Shown here in pieces: positions 17,641 through 26,717 of a stretch of DNA of 55,740 nt. Every line of letters starts with the position of its first letter. Positions within the stretch are counted from its first letter, which is position 1. The stretch spans positions 1 to 55,740 of the forward strand of contig JAKIZT010000012.1 in assembly GCA_022707885.1 (NCBI GenBank). Reading direction: 5' to 3'. The notes under the pieces were generated by a model. That model was not told the origin of the DNA. It made no database searches and saw nothing but the letters and a program-made list of their open reading frames with translations. The translations under genes were made by a program, and so were the position numbers. The stretch is from Caldisericales bacterium. GTDB taxonomy: Bacteria; Caldisericota; Caldisericia; JAAYUI01.

Positions 17641-19005
17641 TTATGCCTTGCCGTATTTTTCCAGGAATTCCTTGTGGACCCTCTTCAGTTCCGCTTTTGG
17701 CAGAATGGAGAGCAGTTCCCAGCCAAGCTCCAGCGTCGCGGTGATGTTCCTGTCCTCGAACTCGCCCTGGCTTACAAACCTCTTTTCAAACTCTTCTGCA
17801 AAGCGAACATAGGTCACATCTATCGGAGACAGGGCCGATTCACCAAGGATGACAGCAAGCTCCCTTGCTTCCCTGCCCCTTGCGTATGATGCAAAGAGCT
17901 GGGACGAAAGGTCGGCATGGTCTTCCCTCGTTTTGCCATCGCCGATTCCCTTGTCTCTCAGCCTTGAAAGTGAGGGCAGGACGTCAATTGGAGGATAGAC
18001 ACCAGCACGCTCGAGGCTCCTCGAGAGCATTATCTGGCCCTCGGTGATGTAGCCGGTCAGGTCCGGGATCGGGTGGGTTTTGTCGTCGTCAGGCATGGTG
18101 AGGATTGGCATCTGGGTTATGGAACCCTTTTTGTCCCTTATCCTGCCGGCCCTTTCATACAGAGACGCCAGGTCGGTGTACATGTAGCCCGGGTAGCCCC
18201 TTCTGCCTGGGATTTCCCTTCTGGCCGCGCCTATTTCCCTGAGCGCCTCGCAGTAGTTGGTCATGTCCGTCATGATGACAAGAACATGGTAGCCAAGCTC
18301 AAAAGCCAGGTATTCAGCACACGAGAGCGCCATCCTCGGGATGGCTATCCTCTCGATGACAGGGTCGGAGGCAAGGTTGATGAACAGCACCGATCTGGCA
18401 TCGGCACCTGTTGCCTTTAGTCCCTCAATGAAAAAGTTGGCTTCTTCGAATGTCACGCCAAGTGCGGCAAAGACCACTGAAAATTCCTCGCCCGTCGAGA
18501 TGGTGGCCTGCCTGGCTATCTGCGCGGCTATCCTTGCATGCGGGAGGCCGGCACCGGAGAAGATCGGTAGTTTCTGGCCCCTGACCAGCGTGTTGAGCCC
18601 GTCGATTGCGGAAATGCCGGTGGATATGAACTCGTTTGGGTAGGCCCTTGAGACCGGGTTGAGCGGAGAGCCATTTATCGAAACCCTCTTCTTTGGTATC
18701 GGGACCGGGCCGCCGTCTTTTGGCCTTCCGAGACCATCAAAGACCCTGCCGATCATGTCAGGCGTGAGCCCTATCTGGAGTGGTTTTGCCGTGAAGCGGA
18801 CCCTTGTTGTTCCAGGGTTTATGCCGGATGTGCCCTCAAAAACCTGAAGGAGTGCCAGGTCGTGGGAGGTCTGCAGTACCATTGCGTGCCTTGTCTGCCC
18901 GTCAGGCATTGTTATCTCTGCGACCTCGCCATAGCCGACGTCACCACAATCAGTGACAAGGATGAGCGGCCCGACAACCTCTTTTGTGGTCATGAATTCT
19001 TTCAT
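17641..19005 (-). CDS. ntpB: V-type ATPase subunit B (non-catalytic head subunit)
   Basis: 454 residues. Subunit B alternates with A in the hexameric head and helps bind nucleotide at the interface. Family marks include [21 protein letters not shown], the degenerate P-loop position of B subunits, then [13 protein letters not shown] and [34 protein letters not shown], all in expected order. Its ATG overlaps the subunit A stop by four bases, so translation is coupled. The MTTKEVV Met four residues in is an alternative start. Confidence 0.96.
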   Translation of the reverse strand: MKEFMTTKEVVGPLILVTDCGDVGYGEVAEITMPDGQTRHAMVLQTSHDLALLQVFEGTSGINPGTTRVRFTAKPLQIGLTPDMIGRVFDGLGRPKDGGPVPIPKKRVSINGSPLNPVSRAYPNEFISTGISAIDGLNTLVRGQKLPIFSGAGLPHARIAAQIARQATISTGEEFSVVFAALGVTFEEANFFIEGLKATGADARSVLFINLASDPVIERIAIPRMALSCAEYLAFELGYHVLVIMTDMTNYCEALREIGAARREIPGRRGYPGYMYTDLASLYERAGRIRDKKGSITQMPILTMPDDDKTHPIPDLTGYITEGQIMLSRSLERAGVYPPIDVLPSLSRLRDKGIGDGKTREDHADLSSQLFASYARGREARELAVILGESALSPIDVTYVRFAEEFEKRFVSQGEFEDRNITATLELGWELLSILPKAELKRVHKEFLEKYGKA

Positions 19006-20750
19006 TGCATGCCGCCTATCTGTGCAAGTGCTTGCTCAATTTCTTTCATCAGTCCGGCAAAGAATCCGTCTGCCGGTTCCGGGGTCATCTTTGCCCTTGA
19101 GATCTTTTCCCTGACTGGGTTTGAAAGCAGGGCAGAATATTGTTCCTGGGTCTCGATGACGCCTGCCGCGCCATCGTAGAGCTCGCAGATGGCAGTCAGT
19201 AGCATCAGCTGTTTTTGCGGGGATGTGTAGGTGTCTTCGGCCACAAAAGCGTTTTGCTGGAGGAAGTCTTCCCTGATTGATCTGGCAAATTCAAGCGTGA
19301 GCCTCTGCTTCGGGGAGAGCGCATCCTGGCCAACCAGCCTGACTATTTCTTCGAGCCTTGCCTCTTCATCGAGGATGGTCATTGCCCTCTGGCGATATTT
19401 TGTCCAGCCCTCGCCAACGCTCCTGTCAAAGCTTGGGCCGACCTCGCTGGCGTACAGCGAGTACGAGTTCAGCCAGTTTATGGCCGGGAAGTGCCTTCTG
19501 TATGCAAGCTGTGAATCAAGCGCCCAGAAGACCTTTACGGCCCTCAGGGTCGCCTGGACCACCGGCTCGGAAAGGTCGCCACCTGGTGGTGAAACTGCGC
19601 CTATGATTGACAGCGTGCCCTCTCTTTCCGGTGTTCCGATGCACTCCGTCTGCCCAGCCCTTTCGTAAAAGCCGGCCACCCTTGACGCAAGATATGCAGG
19701 AAAACCCTCTTCGCCAGGCATCTCTTCCAGCCTGCCGGAGATTTCCCTCATTGCCTCGGCCCACCTTGAGGTGGAATCGGCCATCATGGCGACGCTGTAG
19801 CCCATGTCCCTGAAATACTGTGCGATTGTGGCGCCGAGGAAAACCGAGGCCTCGCGGGCCGCAACAGGCATGTTGGAAGTGTTTGCTATGAGCACTGTTC
19901 TGTTCATGAGCGGTGCGCCAGTCTTTGGGTCAACGAGTTTGGGGAATTCATCGAGAACATCGGTCATCTCATTGCCCCTCTCGCCGCAGCCGACGTAGAC
20001 GATGATGTCTGCATCGGCCCATTTTGCAAGCTGGTGCTGGACGACCGTTTTTCCTGAACCAAACGGACCTGGAACGCAGGCCGTTCCACCCTTTGCGATC
20101 GGGAACAGCATATCAAGCACCCTCTGGCCGGTCACCATGGGGTCTTTTGGCGGCAATCTTTTTTGCACCGGCCTTGAAATCCTGACCGGCCATGTCTGGG
20201 CAAGTTTCAGCTCGTGCTTTTTTTCACCGTCGATAACGTACCCTATCGGTTCAGTGATTGTGTATTCCCCACTTTTTATTCCCTCAATCCTGCCTTTGAC
20301 GCCAGCAGGTATCATTATCTTGTGGGCAACGATATCAGTTTCCTGGACCGTTCCGATTATGTCACCCTCGCCTACCTGGCCTTCAGTTTTTGTGGCCACA
20401 AAGTCCCATTTCCTTGACTGGTCGAGGGCCGGCTCAATGACGCCCCTGGCCACGAAATCGCCGTATTTTGACTGCAGGACTGGCAGTGGCCTTTGCAGGC
20501 CATCATAGATGCTTCCAATGAGTCCTGGACCGAGGAGGGCAGAGAGCGGGACACCTGTGCAGGAGACCGGCTCGCCCGGCTTGAGCGTTTCGGTGTCCTC
20601 GTACACCTGGATTGAAACAATGCCTGAGCGCATTTCTATTATTTCGCCAAAAAGGCCCACCTCGCCGACCTTGACGAGTTCATACATGAAGGCCTCGTTC
20701 AGGTCCCTGGCCTCTACAAGCGGGCCTGAAATCCTAGTTATTGTTCCCAT
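19002..20750 (-). CDS. ntpA: V-type ATPase subunit A (catalytic)
   Basis: 582 residues, the standard length. Subunit A hydrolyses or makes ATP in the soluble head. The P-loop GPFGSGKT lies near residue 230, followed by [51 protein letters not shown] and the family-specific non-homologous region before the P-loop. I place the start at ATG 20750 ([10 protein letters not shown]), which has AGAGG close upstream; an in-frame ATG 22 codons earlier lies inside subunit F and adds no conserved sequence. It overlaps ntpF by 17 bases and ntpB by four. Confidence 0.97.
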   Translation of the reverse strand: MGTITRISGPLVEARDLNEAFMYELVKVGEVGLFGEIIEMRSGIVSIQVYEDTETLKPGEPVSCTGVPLSALLGPGLIGSIYDGLQRPLPVLQSKYGDFVARGVIEPALDQSRKWDFVATKTEGQVGEGDIIGTVQETDIVAHKIMIPAGVKGRIEGIKSGEYTITEPIGYVIDGEKKHELKLAQTWPVRISRPVQKRLPPKDPMVTGQRVLDMLFPIAKGGTACVPGPFGSGKTVVQHQLAKWADADIIVYVGCGERGNEMTDVLDEFPKLVDPKTGAPLMNRTVLIANTSNMPVAAREASVFLGATIAQYFRDMGYSVAMMADSTSRWAEAMREISGRLEEMPGEEGFPAYLASRVAGFYERAGQTECIGTPEREGTLSIIGAVSPPGGDLSEPVVQATLRAVKVFWALDSQLAYRRHFPAINWLNSYSLYASEVGPSFDRSVGEGWTKYRQRAMTILDEEARLEEIVRLVGQDALSPKQRLTLEFARSIREDFLQQNAFVAEDTYTSPQKQLMLLTAICELYDGAAGVIETQEQYSALLSNPVREKISRAKMTPEPADGFFAGLMKEIEQALAQIGGMQ

Positions 20751-21072
20751 TGAGCCTCTCTTTTCCGAGCAGGTCGACGCCAATTGCCTCCATGACGAGT
20801 TTTCGCAGTGCCTCACCGGCCGGGTCGTCTTCCTCGAAGCCGTCCGGAATTACCAGGACGACCGGCCCGTGGAGGTTCTGTTTTTCAAGGAGGTGCTGGT
20901 TTCTGACCGCCAGATCGTTTGATATCAGCAATATTCCTATTTTTTCATCAGAAAGAAGATTTGTGAGTTGTTTTTGCTCATCTTCTTTTGTTGGAATAAC
21001 GACTTTTGCACCCAAAAAACCCCAGGGTGAGACCTGGAGGGCGTTTCCTATTGCCACGACATTAAGAGACAT
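20734..21072 (-). CDS. ntpG: V-type ATPase subunit F (NtpG)
   Basis: 112 residues from ATG 21072 (MSLNVVAIGN), with GGGAGA just upstream. Subunit F binds the central stalk with D and has a Rossmann-like fold. The visible pattern, a first beta strand VVAIGN, then IGILLISNDLAVRN and VVLVIPDG, matches the family, as does the length of about 100-110. It overlaps the end of subunit C by 11 bases. A longer in-frame start 25 codons upstream is just read-through of the C gene. Confidence 0.9.
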   Translation of the reverse strand: MSLNVVAIGNALQVSPWGFLGAKVVIPTKEDEQKQLTNLLSDEKIGILLISNDLAVRNQHLLEKQNLHGPVVLVIPDGFEEDDPAGEALRKLVMEAIGVDLLGKERLNGNNN

Positions 21073-21970
21073 AGGCTCTCCCGTAACCCATCTCGAGCTC
21101 TGCTGGCGGAAGTGCGACCAGCGAACCTGCGAGCAGCATCGAGGCATTCACAAGCTCATTTTCGAGCTCTGAGAGATACCCAAAAATGACCTCTGGGCCT
21201 GCAGGAATGGCCCTAGAGGCCGTTACTTTTTCAAAAAACTTCTTGCTTGCAACTTTTTCAAGGTTCTCGAGGTCAGGGTTTGTTGTGCCAAGTGTTTTTG
21301 CAAGCTGTTCTGGTGTGCAGTTGCCATTTATTTCACAGCCTTCAATTGGCACAAAAGAGCCCTTCCTTATCCTCGATGCGATCACGAGCCTGACCTCAAG
21401 AAGATTCGAATATGTGCCTACACAGTCGGCAAAATATGGCAACCTGGAAAACCTCGATTCCATTAGCATGTCTACCAGTTTTTGGGTCATCAGGCGCCTT
21501 GCTTTTGGTTTTTCGCCTGCCCCATATAGATTCTTTGCTTCGGAAACCGTTTCCCTCAGACCTTCAGGAAGGTCGGAAATGGAGCATGAATCAAAATAAT
21601 TGCCAAGAAAAGGCATGATTACAGGCGAGTTTGTCGCACCCTCAAGGCTGGCCTGCACCTGGGCAAATGCCCTTGGAAGAAGGAAGTATGTTGCAAGATC
21701 CGGATGGCCGGACTCTTCCGAAAGGGAGATGCTCTCCCCAAAAAGGTGCCTGTCTGCCTGGGTCCTGAAGCTGCTGGCATCGCCATCAAACCATGGGTAA
21801 ATGCCTTTCAGGACCCTTGCCCTGTCACTTGGGGAAAGGTTTTTGAACCTCAGGAAATCCGCCTGCGAGAGCAATTTGCCCTCCATGACCTTCACCCTTG
21901 CCGAAGTGAAGCGGAAGGCCTCGGCGTCAGGGGGCGGATAGGATGGCAATAATCCTGTCTGCTTGGTCAA
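21062..21970 (-). CDS. ntpC: V-type ATPase subunit C (socket subunit)
   Basis: 302 residues. Subunit C caps the membrane rotor and receives the central stalk. The mostly helical sequence starts with FRFTSARVKVMEGKLLSQADF, the typical family opening, and contains long Leu/Arg-rich helices. The start is TTG at 21970: a perfect AAGGAGG sits seven bases upstream inside the subunit E gene, which decides for this codon over the later TTG at 21949. The gene overlaps subunit E by 44 bases, longer than the other overlaps in this operon. Confidence 0.88.
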   Translation of the reverse strand: MTKQTGLLPSYPPPDAEAFRFTSARVKVMEGKLLSQADFLRFKNLSPSDRARVLKGIYPWFDGDASSFRTQADRHLFGESISLSEESGHPDLATYFLLPRAFAQVQASLEGATNSPVIMPFLGNYFDSCSISDLPEGLRETVSEAKNLYGAGEKPKARRLMTQKLVDMLMESRFSRLPYFADCVGTYSNLLEVRLVIASRIRKGSFVPIEGCEINGNCTPEQLAKTLGTTNPDLENLEKVASKKFFEKVTASRAIPAGPEVIFGYLSELENELVNASMLLAGSLVALPPAELEMGYGRAYVS

Positions 21971-22478
21971 ATGCCAGCCTCCTTAAGCCGTCTTCGATGT
22001 CCAGCCTGTCTATCTGCTTTTCCTGCCTGTGCTCGATTGCGTTGGGGTTTTGAAGGGCGATTACCTTAAAACCCTTCTCCAGAAGTGTTTTTTTGAGTTC
22101 GGGCATTGCATTGTCAATACTCTTGCCGATGAAGAATTCGCCACCATTGTGCCCGAGTGCCCAGAATTTTACCTTCTCAATGAATGATGGGTTTGAGAGT
22201 AGCACTTCCATGGTCTTTTTGCAGGTCTCATCCAACATTTTATTGAGGGCGTCGAGCCTTGCCGAGGTCTCCTCCATCTTGGCCATGGAGAGTGCGGATG
22301 ATTTTTTGGCCGCCGCTTCTTTTTCAAAAGGAGCATAGGTGGCCGCAAAAATCTCCCTGCTTCTGGCTTGGGCAGAGCTGATTATCAGATCTGCCTCTTT
22401 TTTGGCGTCCTCAAGGAGTTTTTCCGAGGCTGATTTTGCCCCGTCGAGGATTATTGAAGTCAGTGATTCCAGGCTCAT
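21927..22478 (-). CDS. ntpE: V-type ATPase subunit E (peripheral stalk)
   Basis: 183 residues. Subunit E pairs with G/H to form the peripheral stalk. The N-terminal ~90 residues are a charged helix (SASEKLLEDAKKEADLIISSAQARSREIF) and the C-terminal part is the globular head-binding domain, as usual. The ATG overlaps the subunit K stop by four bases. The length is slightly short of the common 190-200 but complete. Confidence 0.9.
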   Translation of the reverse strand: MSLESLTSIILDGAKSASEKLLEDAKKEADLIISSAQARSREIFAATYAPFEKEAAAKKSSALSMAKMEETSARLDALNKMLDETCKKTMEVLLSNPSFIEKVKFWALGHNGGEFFIGKSIDNAMPELKKTLLEKGFKVIALQNPNAIEHRQEKQIDRLDIEDGLRRLAFDQADRIIAILSAP

Positions 22479-22963
22479 TTTATTGATAGTATGAGGATGA
22501 TTGATATTAGAAGGCCAAGTACGGCATATGTTTCAACAAGGGCTGGCATGATGATTGCCTGGCCAAATGTCCTCTCCTGTTTGGCAACCATGTTGATTGC
22601 CGCGGCAGAGGTTCTTCCCTGCTCTATTGCCGAGATGAGCTCAACAACACCCATGGCGCAAAGCAGGAACATCAGGGAGACTCCACCAACAAAGGAGATC
22701 TCTTTGTTGCCCAGGAATGATTGCAGACCTGCAAGAAATGATGCGATAAAGGAATAGAAACCCTGCGTTCCCGGAAGGACCATCAGCACAAAAAGTTTTC
22801 CAAAAAGCTCGGGTTTTTCAGACATAATGCCGGCAGTTTGTGTTGCGGCTATCCTGAGACCTCTTGCTGACCCTATGCCTCCAAGCATAACGTTTACGGC
22901 CATTCCAAGAATGACAAAACCCTGCCCTGATTGCCCGAAAAGGTCGGTCCAAATGTTGTTCAT
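22475..22963 (-). CDS. ntpK: V-type ATPase subunit K (membrane rotor), Na+-type ligand set
   Basis: 162 residues with four hydrophobic helices, a fused double hairpin as in Enterococcus hirae NtpK. In that enzyme Na+ is held by Leu61, Thr64, Gln65, Gln110 and Glu139. Here the same positions are visible as Leu63, Thr66 and Gln67 in LPGTQG, Gln115 in AIEQGR and Glu144 in LVETYA. The full set is therefore present, which argues for Na+ rather than H+ as the pumped ion. It overlaps its neighbours by four bases on each side. Confidence 0.95.
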   Translation of the reverse strand: MNNIWTDLFGQSGQGFVILGMAVNVMLGGIGSARGLRIAATQTAGIMSEKPELFGKLFVLMVLPGTQGFYSFIASFLAGLQSFLGNKEISFVGGVSLMFLLCAMGVVELISAIEQGRTSAAAINMVAKQERTFGQAIIMPALVETYAVLGLLISIILILSIK

Positions 22964-24924
22964 ATTGAATCCTCCAGAACATTGACCCTCTTGTTTGATT
23001 TGCTTAGCGGGTTGAAGGGTCTTCCGCCGCCAGCGTAAAATCTTGAGTAAAATTCAAGGAATGTGAGTCTTGCAGGGTGAACAAAACTGCCTATCACATT
23101 CAGGAAGAAATTTAACAAATGGCCAAAAACAAGAATGATTACAGTAAATATTGTGGCAACTGGATTTGAGAAACCTATCATAAGAGCTATCTTGTTGAAT
23201 GCCAGGGCCACAATGGAACTGGTCAGACCAAGCGCCATGAGCCTTGAGTAGCTCATTATGTCACCAATGAATGTTGTTGTTCCATAGCCACCCAGAATTC
23301 CGTAGAGGGAAACGAGTCCCAGTCCTATCCTGCCAAAGAAGTTTTTTGAACCCCTGCCTTGAAAGAACACCAGAAAGAAGGCGCCAGTGAGTATCAGTAC
23401 AAGCATCACTGTTTTTGGAGTGCCTACCAGATTGCCACCCAGGAAGTCGATTCCAAACATGACCAGGCCGGAGAGGAAGATTATCCAGCTTGCCTGGTCA
23501 AGCAGTGCGTCCAGCCATTTGCCCTGCCTTATGTTCATCCATGCGGCGATGAGAATGCCGATAAACTGGCTCCCTATGCCGATGAAGAGTGTCAGGACAA
23601 AGAATGTTATGGTCTGCTTCAGGGGATCGAGCAGGGTTATTCTGTCTTTTAGCGCTACCAGTGCAGGAACTGTTATGACGCCATCGGAGGCGATCAGGTT
23701 GCCGCCCCAGGAACCGGTGAGTGCGCCAATGATAAATGTGAATATCCCACAGATGATGAACAATCTGAAAAATCTTTTTCCGCCTTCCTCTGTCTTGAAT
23801 GTTCTCAGATACCACAGAGAAAACAGGACAAGCATTATGCCGTATAGCGCATCACCAAAACAGAACCCAAAAAATATCGGAAACAAAATTGAAACAATAA
23901 AAGTTGAATCAATGCCTCTGTAGGATGGCATTCCATACATCGAGGTCACCGTTTCAAAAGGCGTGCTGTATGGGTTGTTTTTGAGCTTTACTGGTGGTTC
24001 CTCGTCTTCTGGAACATCAAGGAGCACCAGTCTGGCCCATGGGCATTTTTGGGAAACTGTTTGCTCAAATTTTTTTGCATCTTTTGCTGGAACATAGCCA
24101 ATAACAAAACTGCCAAACTCATTGGACAAGGCTGGCACTTCTTCAAGCCTCTGGGCGGTTTCCTCGTTGTCCATCCAGAGCATTATGGAAAGCCGCTTGT
24201 CTTTGGCGTTTCTGCCAGCCTCTTTTTCAAGCGACTGTTTTTCTTTTTCCAGGCTGGCAATTTGGGAGTTTGTATCCTGCAGTTGGTCCCTGACAGTTTT
24301 CTCCGAGGAGGGGAAAGGAAGGGTTGCGAACCCGAGTTTTGCCAGCAATTCCCTTGCCCCTGCCGATCTCGACTTGAGGGAGGCCATGACAATGACGCCC
24401 TTTGATGCCCAGATGGCAAATTCCTTTTCACCATTTAGCGCTATGACCTGTTTTTCCCTGCCTGGCTGTATTGTTCCGATGAAGTAATCAACCTCACTGC
24501 TTTCAATATGTGTTGGAATGGAAAGCGAGGCGAATTTTGAAAGGGCATTTGCCCTTTCCTTGAGTTTGGCCAGCTCTGTTTTTATCTGCTCGAGTCTTGT
24601 TTTTTGCCCTAGCAATTCTGATATGATGGCTTCCGGGTTGCCGGAGAGCAATTTTTTTGCATTTTTTGGGTCAACGATAGGCCTTGGCCAGGCAAAGTTG
24701 GCTGTGAATGGCATTTTGCGCGGTGCAACCACATCAAGAAAAAGCAGGGATTCAGAAGCTTTTTCGAGATGCTCTTTTCTCGCGCCGGCTTTTTGGCCAG
24801 CTATCTCCAGACCTTCAAAAGGCCTTGTGTTGAGAGCATTAGATTCCTGCAACAAAGCCAGTGTCTGTTCTAGGTGTTCGGGTGGTGTGCCGAGGACGGC
24901 CTTGGCCATCCTTAGAATGGCCAT
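22960..24924 (-). CDS. ntpI: V-type ATPase subunit I (membrane stator, a-subunit)
   Basis: 654 residues. Residues ~1-320 form the cytoplasmic arm with coiled coils (KEKQSLEKEAGRNAKDKRL), and the C-terminal half has about seven to eight membrane helices, starting near FIVSILFPIFFGFCFGDALYGIML. This subunit forms the half-channels that carry the ion past the K ring. GGGAGG lies ten bases before ATG 24924. The start overlaps the H gene by 13 bases. The final ~60 residues (FVHPARLTFLEFYSRFYAGGGRPFNPL) are the conserved family end. Confidence 0.94.
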   Translation of the reverse strand: MAILRMAKAVLGTPPEHLEQTLALLQESNALNTRPFEGLEIAGQKAGARKEHLEKASESLLFLDVVAPRKMPFTANFAWPRPIVDPKNAKKLLSGNPEAIISELLGQKTRLEQIKTELAKLKERANALSKFASLSIPTHIESSEVDYFIGTIQPGREKQVIALNGEKEFAIWASKGVIVMASLKSRSAGARELLAKLGFATLPFPSSEKTVRDQLQDTNSQIASLEKEKQSLEKEAGRNAKDKRLSIMLWMDNEETAQRLEEVPALSNEFGSFVIGYVPAKDAKKFEQTVSQKCPWARLVLLDVPEDEEPPVKLKNNPYSTPFETVTSMYGMPSYRGIDSTFIVSILFPIFFGFCFGDALYGIMLVLFSLWYLRTFKTEEGGKRFFRLFIICGIFTFIIGALTGSWGGNLIASDGVITVPALVALKDRITLLDPLKQTITFFVLTLFIGIGSQFIGILIAAWMNIRQGKWLDALLDQASWIIFLSGLVMFGIDFLGGNLVGTPKTVMLVLILTGAFFLVFFQGRGSKNFFGRIGLGLVSLYGILGGYGTTTFIGDIMSYSRLMALGLTSSIVALAFNKIALMIGFSNPVATIFTVIILVFGHLLNFFLNVIGSFVHPARLTFLEFYSRFYAGGGRPFNPLSKSNKRVNVLEDSI

Positions 24925-25238
24925 TTTTCAAGCGCCTCCCTTGAGAGTTCCTCAGCGGCCTTTGGCAAGTTTTTCCCGAGTGATGTTTTTAGCTCCTCTG
25001 ATTTTTTTTTGCTGCCATTTACGGACTCCATGACAATAGAGTTTGCTTCAATATCCGCAGCTTCAAGGTCTTTTTTGCCCTTCTCGATGGCATCAAGTCT
25101 GGCTTTGTCCTCTACCTCTTTTGCCCTTTTTTTTGCAGAAGAAATGAGTTCCTGGGTACCCAGTTTTGCATTTTCCAGTTCTGTTTTTGCTTTTTCTTCT
25201 GCACTGCCAATTGCCTCAAGGATTTCTTTGTCGGTCAC
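24912..25238 (-). CDS. ntpF: V-type ATPase subunit H/G-like (peripheral stalk), first gene of operon
   Basis: 108 residues, almost entirely charged helix (AEEKAKTELENAKLGTQ, ELISSAKKRAKEVEDKAR), as in the stalk partner of subunit E (NtpF/AhaH type). The start is GTG at 25238. There is no SD; instead a -10-like TATCAT ends seven bases upstream, so the message may begin at or beside the start codon. It leads the nine-gene operon H-I-K-E-C-F-A-B-D, all on the minus strand with overlaps or very short gaps. Confidence 0.85.
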   Translation of the reverse strand: MTDKEILEAIGSAEEKAKTELENAKLGTQELISSAKKRAKEVEDKARLDAIEKGKKDLEAADIEANSIVMESVNGSKKKSEELKTSLGKNLPKAAEELSREALEKWPF

Positions 25239-25245
25239 GCTATTT

Positions 25246-25273
25246 ATGATAGCTTTATGATTTGTTAAGGCAA
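25246..25273 (-). promoter_or_regulatory. Promoter of the V-ATPase operon, probably leaderless
   Basis: On the minus strand TTGCCT (25273-25268) and TATCAT (25251-25246) are 16 bp apart, and the GTG start follows after seven bases. The -35 falls inside the fossil 3' end of a lipoprotein gene, so the present promoter seems partly built from duplicated coding sequence. Confidence 0.5.
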
Positions 25274-25365
25274 GGATTTGGTAATCTCAAGATAATTCCT
25301 GATTTTGTCCCCGTTTGTGTATGAAAAAGTAAGAAAAATATTTTTGCATGGCCTATAATGCCGGA
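25265..25365 (-). pseudogene. Fossil copy of the 3' end of the lipoprotein gene at 26718
   Basis: Read on the minus strand, this stretch gives GHAKIFFLLFHTQTG then, after a frame change, RNYLEITKSLP and a stop. The intact lipoprotein ends GFAKTLFFSSMTQIG and SECLEIVKSLP. At DNA level the last 15 bases of the gene (26719-26733) are identical and similarity runs for about 100 bp with small gaps. It is a decayed duplicate of roughly the last 35 codons in the same orientation, lying on the other side of the 25543 gene. Confidence 0.65.
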
Positions 25366-25440
25366 AACTGCTGGTTCTCATATCAATAAATGAACGTTAA
25401 ATCCAAGGTAATATTATCCAGGTGTTGGGTTGCCTGCGTC

Positions 25441-25469
25441 TTGACACAAGATGATACCAATGTCACAAT
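25441..25469 (+). promoter_or_regulatory. Promoter of the papain/C39-like gene
   Basis: A perfect TTGACA at 25441-25446 and CACAAT at 25464-25469 are 17 bp apart, giving a leader of about 65 bases with AAGGAG before the start. The -10 hexamer equals that of the operon promoter at 14258. Confidence 0.45.
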
Positions 25470-25515
25470 CCCGCCCAAAGGGTGACCTGCAGGCAAAAAC
25501 GGTCTGTTTGGTATC
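25453..25515 (+). promoter_or_regulatory. Spaced inverted repeat across promoter and leader
   Basis: GATACCAA at 25453-25460 and its exact complement TTGGTATC at 25508-25515 are 47 bp apart. Between them GTCAC and GTGAC form a second nested pair. One arm lies in the promoter spacer and the other next to the SD, so this could be a two-site operator; the outer pair cannot form in an RNA that starts near 25476. Function unproven. Confidence 0.3.
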
Positions 25516-25542
25516 GTATTGTGAAAAAGGAGAGTGGTAAAA

Positions 25543-26463
25543 ATGAAAAAACTTGACAGTCTTCACCAGCCACCATTCAACACTTGCCTGGTCGGCGTCG
25601 TTAAGGGTGCACTTGATTATTTTGACTGCAATGTGAGCGCTGCAGCAGCTTTTGGCGGCTCAGGGCACGCATTCCTTGTCAACATTCATGAACAACTTTG
25701 CCCAAGCGGGCCCTATTGCTGGAAATACGAGGAATTCTACCCACTGGTGCGTAGCCTGGGGCTGGAGATGGCTGAACTCGGGTTCTGCCACAATGGCAGT
25801 ACGCCTGCAGAGCGCATGGCCATGGAACAGAAAGTTCGGGAGTGTCTGGACCAGGGGCAGCCTTGTGCTGTTGGCAATATGGACAACCAGCTCATCTATG
25901 GCTACGACGATAACAAATTCCTTATGGCCCAGCCCTGGGATACCTGCTGCGAAACAACGCCACCAAGCCTGACATTCGGAACCTGGAAGGAGTTTGGCGA
26001 GGAGATCCACGCTGTGTTCTGGACGTTCCGAAAGATGCCAGCCAAAGACGAATCAAGCATCATCCGCGACAGCCTGCACTATGCGCTAGATCTCTTCCGA
26101 AACCCCGAAAAACATAGTTTTGAAAACTATGCAACCGGACTGGCAGCTTATGACAATTGGGCCAGGGCCGTTGAAGCCGGCCATGGATCCAGTCATGGCA
26201 GCTGGTGGAATGCTATGGTCTGGTCGGAATGCAGGGCAATGGCCGGAGCCTGGTTCGAAGAGCTTGCCACCAAGTATGGCAACATCTCGTCACAAGCCCA
26301 CAAGTTGAGTGAAATGTACAAAGATATCTCGGCCAAACTTGAAAAGGTTAGCAACAAGGAAATGGATCCGGGTGAGAAAGTTCGCATTGTCCGTGAAATA
26401 AAGACCATGGAGCAGGAAGCAATAAACAATATAGAGAAACTTCTCATGGTATTTGACCGGTAA
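25543..26463 (+). CDS. Papain/C39-like (BtrH N-terminal-like) protein
   Basis: 306 residues from ATG 25543; AGGAG lies ten bases upstream, while the in-frame GTG at 25534 is too close to it. The first ~150 residues resemble the C39/BtrH-like papain fold: a Cys near the N-terminus (FNTCLVGVVKGALDYF, Cys14) before a helix, GGSGHAF, then a beta half with DNQLIYGYDDN where the family has its His/Asp strands. The catalytic His cannot be assigned with certainty. The C-terminal half is helical and ends in a coiled coil (IVREIKTMEQEAINNIEKLL). There is no signal peptide, so it is cytoplasmic. Members of this fold include acyltransferases and peptidases, so the reaction is open. It is flanked by duplicated lipoprotein ends, a sign of insertion. 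Confidence 0.6.
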   Translation: MKKLDSLHQPPFNTCLVGVVKGALDYFDCNVSAAAAFGGSGHAFLVNIHEQLCPSGPYCWKYEEFYPLVRSLGLEMAELGFCHNGSTPAERMAMEQKVRECLDQGQPCAVGNMDNQLIYGYDDNKFLMAQPWDTCCETTPPSLTFGTWKEFGEEIHAVFWTFRKMPAKDESSIIRDSLHYALDLFRNPEKHSFENYATGLAAYDNWARAVEAGHGSSHGSWWNAMVWSECRAMAGAWFEELATKYGNISSQAHKLSEMYKDISAKLEKVSNKEMDPGEKVRIVREIKTMEQEAINNIEKLLMVFDR

Positions 26464-26519
26464 CTGCAGAGAGATTGGTTTCTGGACAATTAAAACTGGC
26501 TATATAAGAGGGCGGCGCA

Positions 26520-26627
26520 ATGGGCTCGAGAGTAAATGACGAATTAGTGCCGCAAGAATTGCTGGAGCCGGGTTTTGAGGCAAGATATGTAGGTGCGGAT
26601 ATTGATGCATTCAAGTCAGATGAATGA
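26520..26627 (+). CDS. Possible 35-residue small protein
   Basis: A short frame starts at ATG 26520 with GAGGG about six bases upstream and ends at TGA 26625. The product is acidic, with no hydrophobic segment, no double-Gly leader and no Cys. It lies 56 bp after the papain/C39-like gene on the same strand. It could be a real companion, but length and composition alone do not prove it. Confidence 0.25.
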   Translation: MGSRVNDELVPQELLEPGFEARYVGADIDAFKSDE

Positions 26628-26717
26628 GACTTTGGCCAGACAATAGATTAGTGAGGCAGCATTAATCATCCTTATTAGTATTGGTTTGATTTTGTCTTTT
26701 CTTCTGCGATATTTGCG

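Noticed and set aside
25476..25542. Riboswitch upstream of the papain/C39-like gene
   Set aside because: The leader is short and matches no known aptamer core; only a small stem is possible once transcription starts.
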